A stretch of 64,000 bases of DNA from Coccinella septempunctata (GCF_907165205.1 NC_058196.1:7296501-7360500); one strand, 5' to 3'; numbered from the stretch's first letter, positions 15,335-28,200 are shown. The notes: generated by a model from the letters alone, not told the origin. Program-made: numbers and translations.

Positions 15335-16784
15335 TTATAGTAATAGCAACGTAGCATTCATCAAGTCGGTATATTATTGGAATAATACTAATTTTTTATA
15401 GCGGAGAATAGTGGTTTTCAGCCTCGGTAGGTATTCACGAAATTCATTTTATTATGTTTTTTTAAGGTGAATCGGCCTGAAATCTTGGATCCCCCGACCG
15501 GCTAGTTTCGTATACTTCTATGACAATAGCATAATAACTCAAATTTCAACATTTTCACAGAAATTTTTGAATTTAAGGGAGAGACACATTGAAAAAATCG
15601 ATAGCAATTTACCGCCTAAACTACGAGTTTGCCGAAGTTGAAACTGGTAACAATGTACTCAGTGCTTCATAATATGTATAGTTTTATGACTCAGTGTTTT
15701 TTAGAACCTGTAAAAAAAATTGAAAACTGTAAACTCGTCATCGCCTTCCAAAGGCTGTATCTTGGAAGTTCTGTCGATTTGGAAAATTTACAGGAAATAC
15801 CCCCGCTTATTTTCATTTAGGAATCATCTCCCTTATTCCTTCGCATTTGTTTACAGATATCCTGTATATAGCTATATTTTATCTATGTACCTTTTTATTT
15901 TAGATAGTAGAAGTTAATCAATCATCTGTATCTCAATCATATGTATCCGAGTATATATCTATATTATTAACTTCATTTTGAAGATTCATTATATCTTGAC
16001 AAAAATATGGTTGCAATTTCAAAATATGTTGACTCGAGGCCTTCCAAAGACTTTAATATTGTTTATTTTTTCCCTTACACCCTGTATGATCTATCGAAAA
16101 ATGCAAATCTGTTTTGGCGAATTCTTCATAAAATCTTACTTGTTTCGATATAATTGGTAATTTTCTTTATGATACATCACTGAAATATTTAAACCAGAAA
16201 GATGCTACAAGCTCTTCAAATTTTTGGGAAAATCCAATATTTAAACATAATCGATAATAAAAGAGATGTTTCTGAGCAAAGGATTCCTCAAAATCTTTGA
16301 GAAATCTGATTCAAGAAAAATATAAAGAGCGTTCCATTTGAAATAACACAATGTCAAAAATTCGGTTTAGCCGACGTTGTTCATTTCTGTGATATTGTGA
16401 AATTTGTAGCATTTTTTTCTCCTGATTCTGAAATGAAAATTTTCGGATTGGCTCATTGTCCTTGAATATTCATCACCATTAACATCTGAATTTTCTTATC
16501 CAAAAAATGTTTTTCTCTGAACAGGTTATTTTAATATATGCAATGATACAATACTGATTATTCGTTATACTAATAGGTAGTATTATCTATATGGATCATT
16601 TCCATAGAGAGAAGAAATATCATTATGGACAAGACTCAAATCGATTCGTTTTCAGATAGGTAATGAAATAGTTCGCCAAATTCAGAATTTTGGTGTAAGC
16701 TTGAAATGAAAGAAGTTCAACGGATGCATAGATATACGCACGATGAAATATAAACAGTCATAATCCCATTCGAGAGAGCCAAAA

Positions 16785-17054
16785 TTGGTTCTCTTTCACG
16801 TGATTCTTTCCCCTACAAAGAAATGCGATAAAAAATCGTTGAGATATGCCACCTGGCTTGCAATAATGGAGGAGAAAACGCGCTGCGCCTCTCATTACTT
16901 AATTCCTCCGTATACTGATATTCCGCCTGTCTACATCTGCTTGCACAGTACAACGTTGCCATTTTCGGAGGTGCAAACGAGCAAAGAGTCTTTCAGAGTA
17001 ATTCTCCGATATACAACTCAGCACACTAGCGCCAGTGATATACACTCGAACTAA
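16785..17054 (+). CDS. 89-codon open frame of unknown function (copy A)
   Basis: Unrecognised protein, opening with TTG (FHVILSPTKKCDKKSLRYAT near the start) and ending ASDIHSN. The same frame, without stops or frameshifts, is present in copy B at 24620-24889, although the surrounding copies differ by indels. No signal peptide, membrane segment or known motif is seen. It could be a chance frame preserved because the copies are young. Confidence 0.3.
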   Translation: MVLFHVILSPTKKCDKKSLRYATWLAIMEEKTRCASHYLIPPYTDIPPVYICLHSTTLPFSEVQTSKESFRVILRYTTQHTSASDIHSN

Positions 17055-17165
17055 AAGATTGTTCAGTACATAAAGGGGGTGCGTTGTGACCTCAAAACGA
17101 TTTTTTGATATGTTGGTCCCTGAAGCCTCCTGAATCTAACAAGCTAAAAAACAAGGCAAAACGTT

Positions 17166-17189
17166 GTCACCTCCGATTTCGGAGGTGAC
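17166..17189. repeat. 24-bp palindrome near right end of copy A
   Basis: GTCACCTCCGA-TT-TCGGAGGTGAC: two inverted copies of the ACCTCC motif separated by two bases, about 70 bp from the (TA)n junction. Identical in copy B. Confidence 0.85.
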
Positions 17190-17253
17190 ATCGATATATA
17201 TGAGGTGAGAGCGTTAAACGAGTTACTATTTTGGAGGTGGTATTAACACTTTA

Positions 17254-17258
<5 letters not shown>

Positions 17259-17330
<72 letters not shown>
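17259..17330. repeat. (TA)n microsatellite between the tandem copies
   Basis: About 72 bp of TA separating the end of copy A from the start of copy B. Confidence 0.97.
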
Positions 17331-17333
<3 letters not shown>

Positions 17334-18919
17334 CCCGTAGTTCGTTGTTACCTCCGTTAAGTTCATTGGGCGACCTGACCTCCGGGTGAAGGAGTTTTTT
17401 AATTGGAATAATTTTTGCTTATATATGTAGAGGGGAAGGTAAATAACAGGGGTACCTAAAGAGGGGAAAAGATTTTCATTGAAAAATTTTTCTTTAAACG
17501 AATCAGACCTTACTACCTCCGCATATATTTCTTATTAGTAGTGCGCTCTCACCTCCCGCAACGTTGCCAGATTTCAGGAGGACAGAAAGTAGGGCAGCTT
17601 GAATTCTACTCATATACAGAATACAGCTGCTCTTCCGATTCATTCACACATACTGAAACCTGTAAATAGTTCGAGAACGATACTGATATTAATATACTTC
17701 ATACGCTAATATTTGATTGATAAGGATTCGGAGTAAATGAATTTGGACAGAAATTATTATCTTTTCTTCATGAATATCAACAGTTTTGAATAAGTATGCT
17801 ATGTCTACGATACTTCGTCCGATAGGGGAGTTTAATACCGTATAGGTCCTAAAATGAATGATACATGACAATGAAATTTTTCGTTACATATGAGATTAAT
17901 TCCAAAGACAATTTTACCGAATTTGTTCTGGTATGAAATAGTTATCTAAATTTTGGGCATTATATTCACGACATGAGGAACTCCATTGAAATGTTTTTCC
18001 CGAATGAATCAACAAAGATATACGTTTTACTTTCAGCTTCTATACTTCATTCACTTTCATTTTAGCACAGGATTGGCCATGAAAATTGAATACCTTTCAC
18101 TCTGTATGGTACGAAAATGTTGGGTTAAGACGCTTGTCAAAACATTTTTGAGTTTTAAATCAGTGCTACGTAGTCCGTTCTACGCGAGACTCTCAGTAAT
18201 TACGTATTTCATCACAATGTCAAATCACTTCGGAAAATATTGCGTCGAAAATACGAACATAATTGACATTTATACAAACTGATTGAAGACATACCAAATC
18301 TATTTATTTACATGGTAAATAGAAGTAATCAGTAGCTTGAGGAGAGTTACTGTTGTTTATTTTCTTTGGCTGAAGGCTGAAGACGTTACATCAGTTGTAG
18401 AATTCAAAAAAATCAACCCGAAGATGAAATGCATTTGATGCAGTGTTAGCATTGAATTGAATACTCATAGGTGGTAGGGAATGGGTATCTCTTGAAGAAA
18501 TGAACGGATAATTACGAGAATGTTGAATTCCTCAACAAAAATCATCTTAAGTGAATGGTAGTCAAAATAATTAAAAGAAGTTTGAAGCAACAGGAGCTTC
18601 ACCTTCAAACAAAACAACTGCCTAGTATTCATGTCTGTATTTTCAATACATTGATATAATAATAATAATTATACAGGGTGTGGCGTAATGAATGGATAAT
18701 ATGGAGCCTGCGGGTAGAGTACTCTATGGCGGTTCAAATAAATATATTTTACGTTTGGCAAAAGTGCCTTGGTTTTCGAGATATTGGGGATTTTCGATGA
18801 ATCACCCCAAATAATAATAATAACTGGATATTGACATTTTTCATCATAGCGGTTCAAAAGAAACTCCTTGATTTAATGGCATTTCTTAATTGCTCGAGGA
18901 GTCTTCTGAAATTTTTCAG

Positions 18920-21183
18920 TACACAGGGTGTTTCACAAGTAAACGGACAAACGAAAACCGTGAATAGAGGGCATTGAGCTTAGTTCAAAAACACCTCATA
19001 TGTGTGTCTTAGGCATTCCGTTTCCGATATAGAGAGGAGTTTATTCAAATTTCCCTAATTTTTGTTCGGCTATAACTCCAAATATTTTAGTTGGATTCGG
19101 CTAAAAATTCATTATCCGCTTAAACTTCTAAGTTTCAATAAAACAGAACATTAAAAGTTGACGAACACAGGACCGGACTCATTGAGGATATATTCGAATT
19201 TAAACTCTGCAAAACACTCTGTTTGTAGTTTTTCTCGTCATAATTTTGAATTTTTCAGGTATCTTCATTGATTTTCTCAAAATCAATGAAACTTTGGTAT
19301 GCCTTTTCAGATTATTTCTAATGAATAATTGTTTGATCGTGAAATGTCTGGAAAAAACAGCGCTGCATATTGACTTTTACTTCACATTAATTAATGGGAG
19401 GAATATGATCACCAATCAACTGAGGAAATCTAAAAATGGAATTGGAAATGATCAACTGAATTTTTTCGTTCTCAATATATGTCTTGCATTTGTTTTTGAT
19501 ATTTATAGCATATCTGGTTATTCAGATAAGTCATTAACAGTGATAATAAGCTTTATTATTGATAATGAACAAAAATAGAAAAAACTACGCTATCATGATC
19601 ATGAAAATAATAATTATAATTCGATATCTTCCGTATGAATCGCTTTTTATGGTCAACGTGGAACTGAAGTAATTTTCCGAACTGATTTTCACCTCATTTG
19701 GTCTTTTAGTGAAGGTAATGATTGGCACTTCGAATAAGTGTGATAAATGCACTTTCGAATTCTTCACTGATTCCGTTATAGTCATTATTGGATCTATGGA
19801 AATCTATGGATTGGTCTGGTCTTATTACAATTTGTTATTGAAACATTGATGATATTCATGCACCAGCAAAAGTATCTATCAGTATTTCAGGTCATTTTAT
19901 TAGAAGGGTAGGACCCCAACATTGGACTGCTAGATCTCCAGATCTGACACCCCGCGATTTCTTTCTTTGTTTTTATTCACACAACTAGTTGTCCATAGAA
20001 AAATAGATTCATTCTGAATATCAAGTTTTAAATTTTAGTTTCAAGATAGCGTAATTTTTCCATCCATATTTGGATATTATCAATTTTGAAACATTTTATC
20101 CTTGTGAAAGAGTATTTTGAAGACCGAATATGGTATAATTGTTGAACACATTCAACAGAATATTCTTTGAAAAAAAATCAATTAAGAATTTCTAAATACA
20201 TTTTCATGAAGTGCTCTATTCCTTAGAGGCGTCTGACCAAAACAATTATTTCTAGAACATGATCAACAGGTGGGGCAACCCAAAAATCAATTCATTTTGA
20301 GACAATAATAATGCAGATAACAAAAAAGTTGAAATTATGATTAAAAAACTACATACATGGTGTTTTTATGAGTTTGAAGTTAAGTAAAGCCTCACTGAGC
20401 CCGGTCCAGATTTTTGTCGAATTTTAATGCTCTGTTTCAATGAAATTAACAACTCAAGGCTAAATATAAATTTTCAGTCGACTTGATCAGAATTTCAGGA
20501 GTTATAGCCAAACGGAAATTCGAGAAATTTCAAAAAACCCCGAAGAAACCTATATATAGGGTGCCCCAAAACTATTGAATCAAACGTCACACCACGATAG
20601 AGTAGATCAAATACTATCGAATGACACCAACATTAGTTGAGCGAAAAATGTACCGTTTCTAAAAAAACCTAACCTAAAGTTGCCGATTTTCGAACTATTT
20701 TTTCAGTCACAAGGCCAATTTGTTATTGAGGATATCGTTTTTCTCCCATATTATCACCCCTGTTTATTCTGAGTATTAAAAATCATGTAGAAAAAACAAT
20801 TGTTTTAATTTACATTTACTTAGGTTATGGTTATCGATTAACTACTTAAAATAATTTCAATTAGGGGAGATGAAACAATAATATTACTTCAATATAATTT
20901 AAAATCGATATCCTTTTTCACAAACTGGCCCTGTTATTGAGAAAAATAGTTCGAAAATCGGCAACTTTATGTATTTTAATAAAATTCTGATTATTTTGGA
21001 AACGGTACATTTTCGTCGAAGTAATGTTGGTGTCATTCGATAATATTTGGTTTACTCTATCGTGGTGTGACGTTTGATTCACTAGTTTTGGAACACCTTG
21101 TATATGGTATGATTCTGAACTCAGCTCAATGCCCTCTATTTACGGTTTTCATTTGTCTGTTTACTCGTGAAACACCCTGTATA
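18920..21183. mobile_element. Decayed mariner-like element inside copy B
   Basis: Flanked by TA, with about 60-bp inverted ends (ACAGGGTGTTTCACAAGTAA at the left; inverse at 21118-21182). The transposase relic TARSPDLTPRDFFL lies at about 19910-19960; the remainder has no usable frame. Confidence 0.72.
20558..21101. mobile_element. Nested MITE in copy B (about 545 bp)
   Basis: Complete version with inverted repeats over 130 bp long, including GAATCAAACGTCACACCACG and CACCAACATTA at the left and their inverses at the right. The outer ends are AGGGTG.CCCAAAACT and its inverse, next to TA, as for Tc1/mariner-type MITEs. It is inserted close to the right end of the mariner remnant. Confidence 0.78.
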
Positions 21184-21723
21184 CTTCTTGTACTCTGAAA
21201 ATTTTAAAACAAATGCCCTCACCGTCATATGAAAAATCAAATTCTTCTTGTTGTAAGAACCGTTCATCCTTTCACCCAACGCCGACCCTAGTTACATGGC
21301 CCGTTGAAAACGAAATCGGCATCTGTTTACTGCAAAACACGTGTTAACGCTGATATGAAGGGTTCAAAATTTTCTACCTGATTCAGGCTTTTTAGGAACG
21401 AATTGCTCAAAATGCCGAGTTCAAATAACATTTCGTTTTGCGTGTTATATTGGATAAAATTGAATTTATTCCATGATTGATTCGAGAATTATTGATGTCC
21501 AGAATGCTCCAGAATGATGAAAATTTTCAGATTTCATTGAAATTCTTGCGAAAATTATCTCGTATATTTTCAAGTTTAGATTTTAATTCATTCAGAACTT
21601 TGAAGTTCGGCAAATAATGATGTAAATGATATAGATAACAGTCAATCACATTTCCTTCAGCGCAGTTGTTGTTTTGAAGAAAAAGCAGTAGATTCTCGCA
21701 AAATCCGAAACACTACATGAATA

Positions 21724-21849
21724 GGCCCAGTTGTTCAGTTCGGGATTAACGTTCATCCTAAATTGATTTTGACATTTCAGTTCAGTTCTGTCAGGTTAAT
21801 CTAGGATCATCTTAAATCTCGGCCTTATCCTGAACTGAACAACCGGGCC
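21724..21849. mobile_element. Small MITE with GGCCC(A/G)GTTGTTCAGTTC ends (copy B)
   Basis: A 126-bp element with near-inverse ends GGCCCAGTTGTTCAGTTCGG and CTGAACTGAACAACCGGGCC, bounded by TA-rich sequence. Superfamily not assigned. Confidence 0.68.
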
Positions 21850-22868
21850 TTATAGTAATAGCAACGTAGCATTAATTAACTCGGTATATTATTGGAATAA
21901 TATTAAATTTTTATAGCGGAGAATAGTGGTTTTCAGCCTCGGTATTCACGAAATTCATTTTATTATGTTTTTTTTTTCATGTGAATCGGCCCGAAACCTT
22001 GGATCCCCCGACCTGATAGTTTCGTATACTTCTATGACAATAGCATAATAACTCAAATTTCAACATTTTCACAGAAATTTTTGAATTTAAGGGAGAGACA
22101 CATTAAAAAAATCGATAGCAAGTTACCGCCTAAACTGCGAGCTTGCCGAAGTTGAAACTGGTGCCAATCTACTCAGTGCTTCATAATATGTATAGTTTTA
22201 TGACTCAGTGTTTTTCAGAACCTGTAAAAAAAAATTAAAAACTGTAGACTCGTCATCGCCTTCCAAGGCTGCATCTTGGAAGAGCTGTCTATTTGGAAAA
22301 AAATTTATAGGAACAAGCCCCGCTTATTTTCATTAAGGAATCATCTCCCTTCGCATTTGTTTACAGATATCCTGTATATAGATACATTTTATCTATGTAC
22401 CTATTCATTTTGGATAGTAGAAGTTTAATCAATATGTGTTATTTTCGAAGACCAAAACAAAAATTTTAATTGCACCTGATTTGTTAATTATAAGAATCAT
22501 CATTTATTTTGAATAATAAAACTTCATGCGAAAATACTTAAATTAACTTTTGTCTTTCTCCTTTCATCATGCGTCCATCATAGTGTCCGCTGTTCATCAT
22601 AGCTTTTGGTAATTACCAATCAATCATATGTATCCGAGTATGTATCTATATTATTACCTTCATTTTGTAGATTCATCATGTCTTGACAAAAATATGGTTG
22701 CAATTTCAAAATATGTTGACTCGAGGCCTTCAAAAGACTTCAATTTTGTTTATTTTTTCCCTTACATCCTGTATGATCTATCGAAAAATGCAAATGTTTT
22801 GGATAATTCTTCATGAAATCTTACTTGTTTCGATATAATTTGTAATTTTCTTTATGATACATCACTAA

Positions 22869-24229
22869 AAAATTTAAATAAATAAATAAATATATAATGT
22901 GCTTTATTTCAGGTAAAGTGTACACATGACATTGAACAGTTGAAGTGAAACAGGGTCATTTTCTGCTTTATAGTCTGTGTTCCATAAAGTCTTCCACACT
23001 GTAGGGTTCGATTTCAAGTAGGAGTTTGAAGATGAATTTCTTGAACTGTTGTAGAGTCCATTCTCCTCTTAGTTTGTGAGCTATCTTATTGTAATAACGA
23101 ATATATCTATATTCAGGTCCCTTTTCAGTGAGGCTTAATCTGTGTCTTGGATATTTTAGTGCAGTTGTCCTCGTATTGTAATTACTTACTGTTTTCTCTT
23201 CGAAGTAGTGCTAGTTCTTGAATGTAAATATCAGGCTTTCTTGGATGCAGGAGCAGTCAAAAGACCATTCCTTCTGAAGACTCCCCTGCATGATTCCGTC
23301 CTCCTCATCGTCCAGATCATTCTGAAGGCTCTCTTCTTCATTTTCAGCACTCTATGTAGGTTATATGAACTACCATAGAACATGATGCCATACCTAAACA
23401 CTGCCTGGTATATTGTTCTTAGTGAGGTTATGTCCAGTTATTTATTGAGGACTCCCAAAGTGTAGCAGATGATACCCAGTTGATTGCAAAGGTTGGAAAT
23501 GTGCTCTCCCCAATCAAGGGTTACCTCAATAGTGAGGCCTAGGAAGCGACAAGATTTAGTCAGTTCTAATGTGGAGTTAGACAGTGAAATGCTGGTAGGC
23601 ACTTGGGGACCGGAATGAGCTGTCCTGAATAGGATGGCACTTGTTTTTTCAGAATTCATGCAAAAACCGTTTGCTTCAAACCACTGGCTAGCACGATTTA
23701 GAGTTAGAGTTGAGTGTGAAATGGTAAACTCAACTCTAAATCGTGCTTGGCCAATACAGTGGAGTTTGTGTCATCTGCATAATTCACTGTCCTAACCATG
23801 GTTTCATCGAATATGGTACTTAGGTCATTTAGAAAAATGATGAAAATGATAGGGCCCAATATGCTACCCTGCGGAACTCTGTGAGTTCTTCTTCCGAAAC
23901 TGTTGTTTTTCCGTTCTGAGAGATCACCACTCTCTGCCTGCGGTTTGCTAAATATGATTGAAACCAGTCTAGCTTGTTTATGCCATATGCAGAAAGTTTA
24001 TGGAGAATAAGGTCGTGGGACAGAGTATCGAATACCTTTGATAGATCCAGCATTAGACCCACTGTTATATTAGAATCTTCCAAGGCATTAAGGATTCCTG
24101 AAATGAACTCAAACACTGCTGTCTGAGTTGATCTACCTCTTACATAACCATGTTGTGTGGGTAAAAGGATCTTTTCTTTTACAAGGTATTCTACTAGTTG
24201 AGTGCGAATTGTTAGTTCCAGTATTTTAA
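22869..24229 (-). pseudogene. Jockey/CR1-type RT fragment inserted in copy B
   Basis: A 5'-truncated non-LTR fragment present only in copy B; copy A shows the uninterrupted site near 16190. In the minus direction it has RT motif A (LDLSKVFDTLSHD), the PQGSILGP region broken by a frameshift near 23880, an active site YADD near 23785, and a downstream frame (CRFLGLTIEVTLDWGEHI). The 3' end has an AATAAAG signal and a (TTTA)n tail, seen as TAAATAAATAAA at 22876. It is dead but recent relative to the duplication. Confidence 0.85.
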
Positions 24230-24619
24230 ACCAGAGAGATGGTACAAGCTATTCAAATTTTCGGGAAAATCCAATAATTAAACATAATCGATAATAAAAC
24301 AGGTGTTTCTGAGCAAAGGATTCCTCAAAATCATTGAGCAATCCGATTTAAGAAAAATATATAGAGCGTTCCATTTGAAATAACACAACAATGTCCAACA
24401 TTCGGTTTAGCCGACGTTGTTCATTTCTGTGATATTGTAAAATTTGTAGCATTTTTTCTCTTGATTCTGAAATGAAAATTTTCGGAATGGCTCATTGTCC
24501 TTGAATATTCATCACCATTTACATCTGAATATTTAGCTTGAGATGAAAGAAGTTCAACGGATGCATAGATACACACGATGAAATATAAACAGTCATAATT
24601 CCATTCGAGAGAGCCAAGA

Positions 24620-24889
24620 TTGGTTTTCTTTCACGTGATTCTTTCCCCTACAGATAAATGCGATAAAAAATCGTTGAGATATGCCGCCTGGATTGCAATT
24701 ATGGAGGAGATAGCGCGCTGCGCCTCTCTACAGTTAATTCATCCGTATACCTATATTCCGCCTGTCTACATCTGCTTTGAAAATACAACGTTGCCATTTT
24801 CGGAGGTACTAACGAGCAAAGAGTCTTCCAGAGCAATTCTTCGATATACAGCTCAGCACACTAGCGCCAGTGATATACACTCGAACTAA
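24620..24889 (+). CDS. 89-codon open frame of unknown function (copy B)
   Basis: Counterpart of 16785-17054, same length and start, with about 14 amino-acid differences and identical termini. Several of its codon differences change the amino acid, so by eye there is no clear sign of purifying selection. Confidence 0.3.
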   Translation: MVFFHVILSPTDKCDKKSLRYAAWIAIMEEIARCASLQLIHPYTYIPPVYICFENTTLPFSEVLTSKESSRAILRYTAQHTSASDIHSN

Positions 24890-25000
24890 AAGATTGTTCA
24901 GTACATAAACGGGGTGCGTTGTGACCTCAAAACGATTTTTTGATATGTTGGTCCCTGAAGCCTCCTGAATCTAACAAGCTAAAAAACAAGGCAAAACGTT

Positions 25001-25024
25001 GTCACCTCCGATTTCGGAGGTGAC
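25001..25024. repeat. 24-bp palindrome near right end of copy B
   Basis: Same sequence and distance from the (TA)n junction as in copy A. Confidence 0.85.
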
Positions 25025-25088
25025 ATCGATATATATGAGGTGAGAGCGTTAAACGAGTTACTATTTTGGAGGTGGTATTAACACTTTA

Positions 25089-25092
<4 letters not shown>

Positions 25093-25160
<68 letters not shown>

Positions 25161-25166
25161 TTTTTT
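25093..25166. repeat. (TA)n followed by T run (poly-A tail of element 4)
   Basis: TA tract 25093-25122, then about 44 T with one C. The T run is the minus-strand poly-A tail of element 4. Confidence 0.96.
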
Positions 25167-25195
25167 CTCCTTCACCGTCTAGCGGGTCGGTGCGT

Positions 25196-25233
25196 GAGAC
25201 AACCGAGCTGACTTTTCAGCCAAAATTGTTCTC
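25196..25233 (-). promoter_or_regulatory. 3' UTR hairpin of element 4 (weaker match)
   Basis: In element orientation GAGAACAA pairs with TTGTCTC (one bulge) around a loop containing TTTTGGCTGAAAAGTCAGC. The TTGGC...GTC motif is kept, but the stem is less stable than in the other elements and overlaps the stop codon. An inner GCTGA/TCAGC hairpin is also possible. Confidence 0.45.
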
Positions 25234-28200
25234 AGGAGCTGGTCAAGAATCTCCTGACTATCCGCATGGTGCCTAGTATCACCTCCCGTTGAGCTTGACT
25301 AATCAAGCTAGTGTCCAGGTGCAGCCTCTTTGTGTTCTCCAGCATGTGAGCCTCTACCAAGCCGTTCACCGATATTATGAGCGGCACTATCGACGTCTTT
25401 CTGAGGCCATAAATCTCCTTCAATTCGAAAGCTAGGTCGTGGTACTTACTCACCTTCTCCGTATAGGCCTTGGTGATATTGTCGTCAGCAGGGACCGTAA
25501 CGTCCACTATCTGCACAGACTTCTCCCTTTTATCAAACAATACAATGTCGGGCCGATTGTGTGCTATAGACCTATCTGTGATTATGGCTGTGTCCCAGTA
25601 GAGCTTGTAGTTGTCATTCTCTAGCACATCTCGTGGATGGTAAGTATAAAGGTTGCCTTTACTTTGCAGAAGACCTGTTTTTAACGCAATTTCCCTATGG
25701 TAGACTCGGGCCATGGCGTTGTGACGTTCCGTATAGTCTTTTGGTGCCAGTATAGAACACGAGGATGTGATGTGCTGAATTGTTTCCAGAGCCTTGGAGC
25801 ACCTTCTGCAAAGGTCGGATGGTATGTTGCAGCCAGTAATTCTCTTGATATAGGCTCTGGTTGGCACTACCTGATCTTGGATTGCAACAAGCCTTCCCTC
25901 GGTTTCAGGGTGAAGGTATCCTGCTTTCAGGTAAGTTATCGACTCATTTTTTATAATATTATCCGATTTCAAATTTCCAGGGTATCTGCCATGTAGTGCC
26001 TTGCTGTGCCACTCTGCCGTGAGCTGTTCGAGTGACTGTTCCTTGAGGTTAACCGAGGGTTTTGCCAGCTGCAGGGCCGAGTACTCATCTGCTTGGCAAA
26101 CGGACTTAAAGAACGGTAAGTTTCTCGATCTGAAGTAGTCTCTCATCTGTGATACCATCCTGTTGTGTGTTATAAGGATGTTCTGAAGTCCTCTGCCACC
26201 TTCATGTCTGCTGATGTACAATCTATTCACAGAGGCATGGGGGTGATGGATTCCATACCTAGTGAGAAGTTTTCTTGTTTGGATGTCTATTGCTTCAAGT
26301 TCGGTTGCTGTCCAGCGTACTACTCCGAATGAGTAGGAGATACAGGGTAGGACCCAAGTATTAATAGCTGTGAACAGAGCCTTAGAGTTGAGTTTAGCTT
26401 TCAGGAGACACCTCAGCCTGCTAAAGTACTTGGTCTTGAAATCATCTTTCACTTCAGGCTTTCTTATGTCGAGGGCTTGTTTGATGCCGAGATATTTGTA
26501 CGTTTCCTGTTGACCTAGACATGATATGCTTGACTCGTCCCATAATTTGATGTCCTGACCCTCGGTAACTCTGCCCCTTTTTAAATTCAGGACCGCGCAC
26601 TTGTCAAGTCCCATCTCCATGCCGATCGTCTGGCTGAAGGATGACACTATTTCCAGTAACCTTCTCATCTCTTCTCGATTGGCTGCGAAGAGTTTAAGAT
26701 CATCCATATATAGTTGGTGGTTTATTTTCACGTTTCTGATCTTGTTGATGATATATCCGTATTTTGTTTTATTGAGAAGTTTACTAAGGAGGTTCAGAGC
26801 CAGGCAAAACCAGAGCGGGCTCAAAGTATCCCCCTGGAAAATTCCACATTTGATGGCTATCTCATTAGACATGCTGCTGTTGCCCCCGTTTTCGACTAAT
26901 AATGTAGTACGCCAGGTGCTCATAAGATGTTCTAGCAGATTGATCACCTTCTCTGATACTCCGTACAACCTCAGCACCTTCAGTAGCCAAGAGTGTGGCA
27001 CCGAGTCAAACGCCTTCTTATAATCGACCCAGGCTACGGATATATTGCGGAGTTTACCTTTTGCTTGGCCTGTAATGATTTGGTCGACTACAAGGAGTTC
27101 TTTGCATCCTTTTGCGTCCCTACAGCAGCCGTTTTGTTCGCGTGCTAATATGTTTTCCTTCTTCACGTGTTTCCATATGTATGTTGTGATGGTGCCAGTT
27201 AGTATTTTATATATGGTGGGTAGGCATGTAATTGGTCGAAAATTTTTTGGGTCTGATGTTGTGTTTCCCTTTGGTAGCATAACAGTGGTGCCCAGTGTGA
27301 AGAAGCGAGGGATAACAGCTGGGTTGGACAATGCTTTCTGAAACAGAGTGGCAAGGATTTGATAGGTGCTCGGGAAGTGCTTCCACCAATAATTCTGGAC
27401 CTTGTCGGGTCCCGGTGCTGCCCAGTTATTTGTTTTTTTCAGCACTTGCTCAATATCCAGTTTGGTAATCTTCACTTCTTCCATGTTGTAACTGGAGCTT
27501 TCGGCCTCTGCCTCCCTGATCCAACGCGCCGCATCGTCGTGTTGTTTGTTCTTACCCCATATTGCCTGCCAATATGTATACATGTCCTCTGTTTTAGGAG
27601 GTTCGTTGTTGCTGTGGTTGTTGTTTTCTAGGTTCCTGAAGAATTGTTTTTGATTTCTGTAGTACAACTGATTATTCTGGTACCTAATTGTTCTCTCCGT
27701 GTAGCGTTTTATACGATTACCTAAAGCCTTTATTTTTTGTTTCAGGCTATCATTCAGGGTTTCGAGTTTCAACCGGAAATCAGCTGCCCTAAGATCTATC
27801 CGGGCCTCAGATGCAATCCAGTGGACCCTTTTATGGACTTTATTGGAAACTACCTCGGTGTTCAGGTAAGTATGTAGTAATCCGATATTTTTCCTAATCT
27901 TTATTATTTTTCGTTCCAGGCGGGCTTTCCATGGAGGCTGCTCTCTCTTTGGTCTTCTATGTGGCTGCGTTATCGTTATACACTTCCCCATCTCCTCACA
28001 CACCGTGACTGCTCCCGTGTATACCAGATCTACCACATCTCTCAGTGTTGTTGTGCTTGAGATGTTATACTTTATAATTTCATCTACCACCTTCACCTTC
28101 TCCAACATAATGCGCGATCCCTTCATCCTAGGGATTTTTGGCCTCATTTCAGGATTTATACCCGTATATAATAAGGCATTTCGTTTGAAGGCTTGCTTTA

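Larger units (their letters stand above)
10477..17258 (+). mobile_element. Unclassified (TA)n-bounded unit, copy A (6.8 kb)
   Basis: Starts GAACTCGTAGTGCGTTGTTA and ends in TTAACACTTTATAAC directly against (TA)n. The same ends bound copy B. The left 250 bp contain GTTACCTCCG, CTGACCTCCGG, CTACCTCCGC and CTCTCACCTCCC. The right end carries the same theme, both direct (GTGCGTTGTGACCTC) and inverted, plus a 24-bp palindrome. Apart from one 89-codon frame and nested transposon remnants it is non-coding. I cannot assign it to a superfamily; the multiple subterminal motifs resemble transposase-binding arrays of large non-autonomous DNA elements. Copy A keeps about 455 bp (14.67-15.12 kb) missing from copy B. 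Confidence 0.6.
17331..25092 (+). mobile_element. Unclassified (TA)n-bounded unit, copy B (7.8 kb)
   Basis: Second copy in the same orientation, with the same two ends as copy A. It differs by many substitutions, an added Jockey-like insertion of about 1.36 kb, extra sequence at about 22.42-22.62 kb, and losses relative to copy A near 21.63 and 24.53 kb. Nested mariner and MITE remnants sit at equivalent positions, so they predate the duplication. Confidence 0.6.

Noticed and set aside
17166..17189. Helitron 3' end suggested by the terminal palindrome of the 7-kb unit
   Set aside because: The palindrome is about 70 bp from the end rather than about 10, no CTRR terminus follows, and no Rep/helicase relic is visible.
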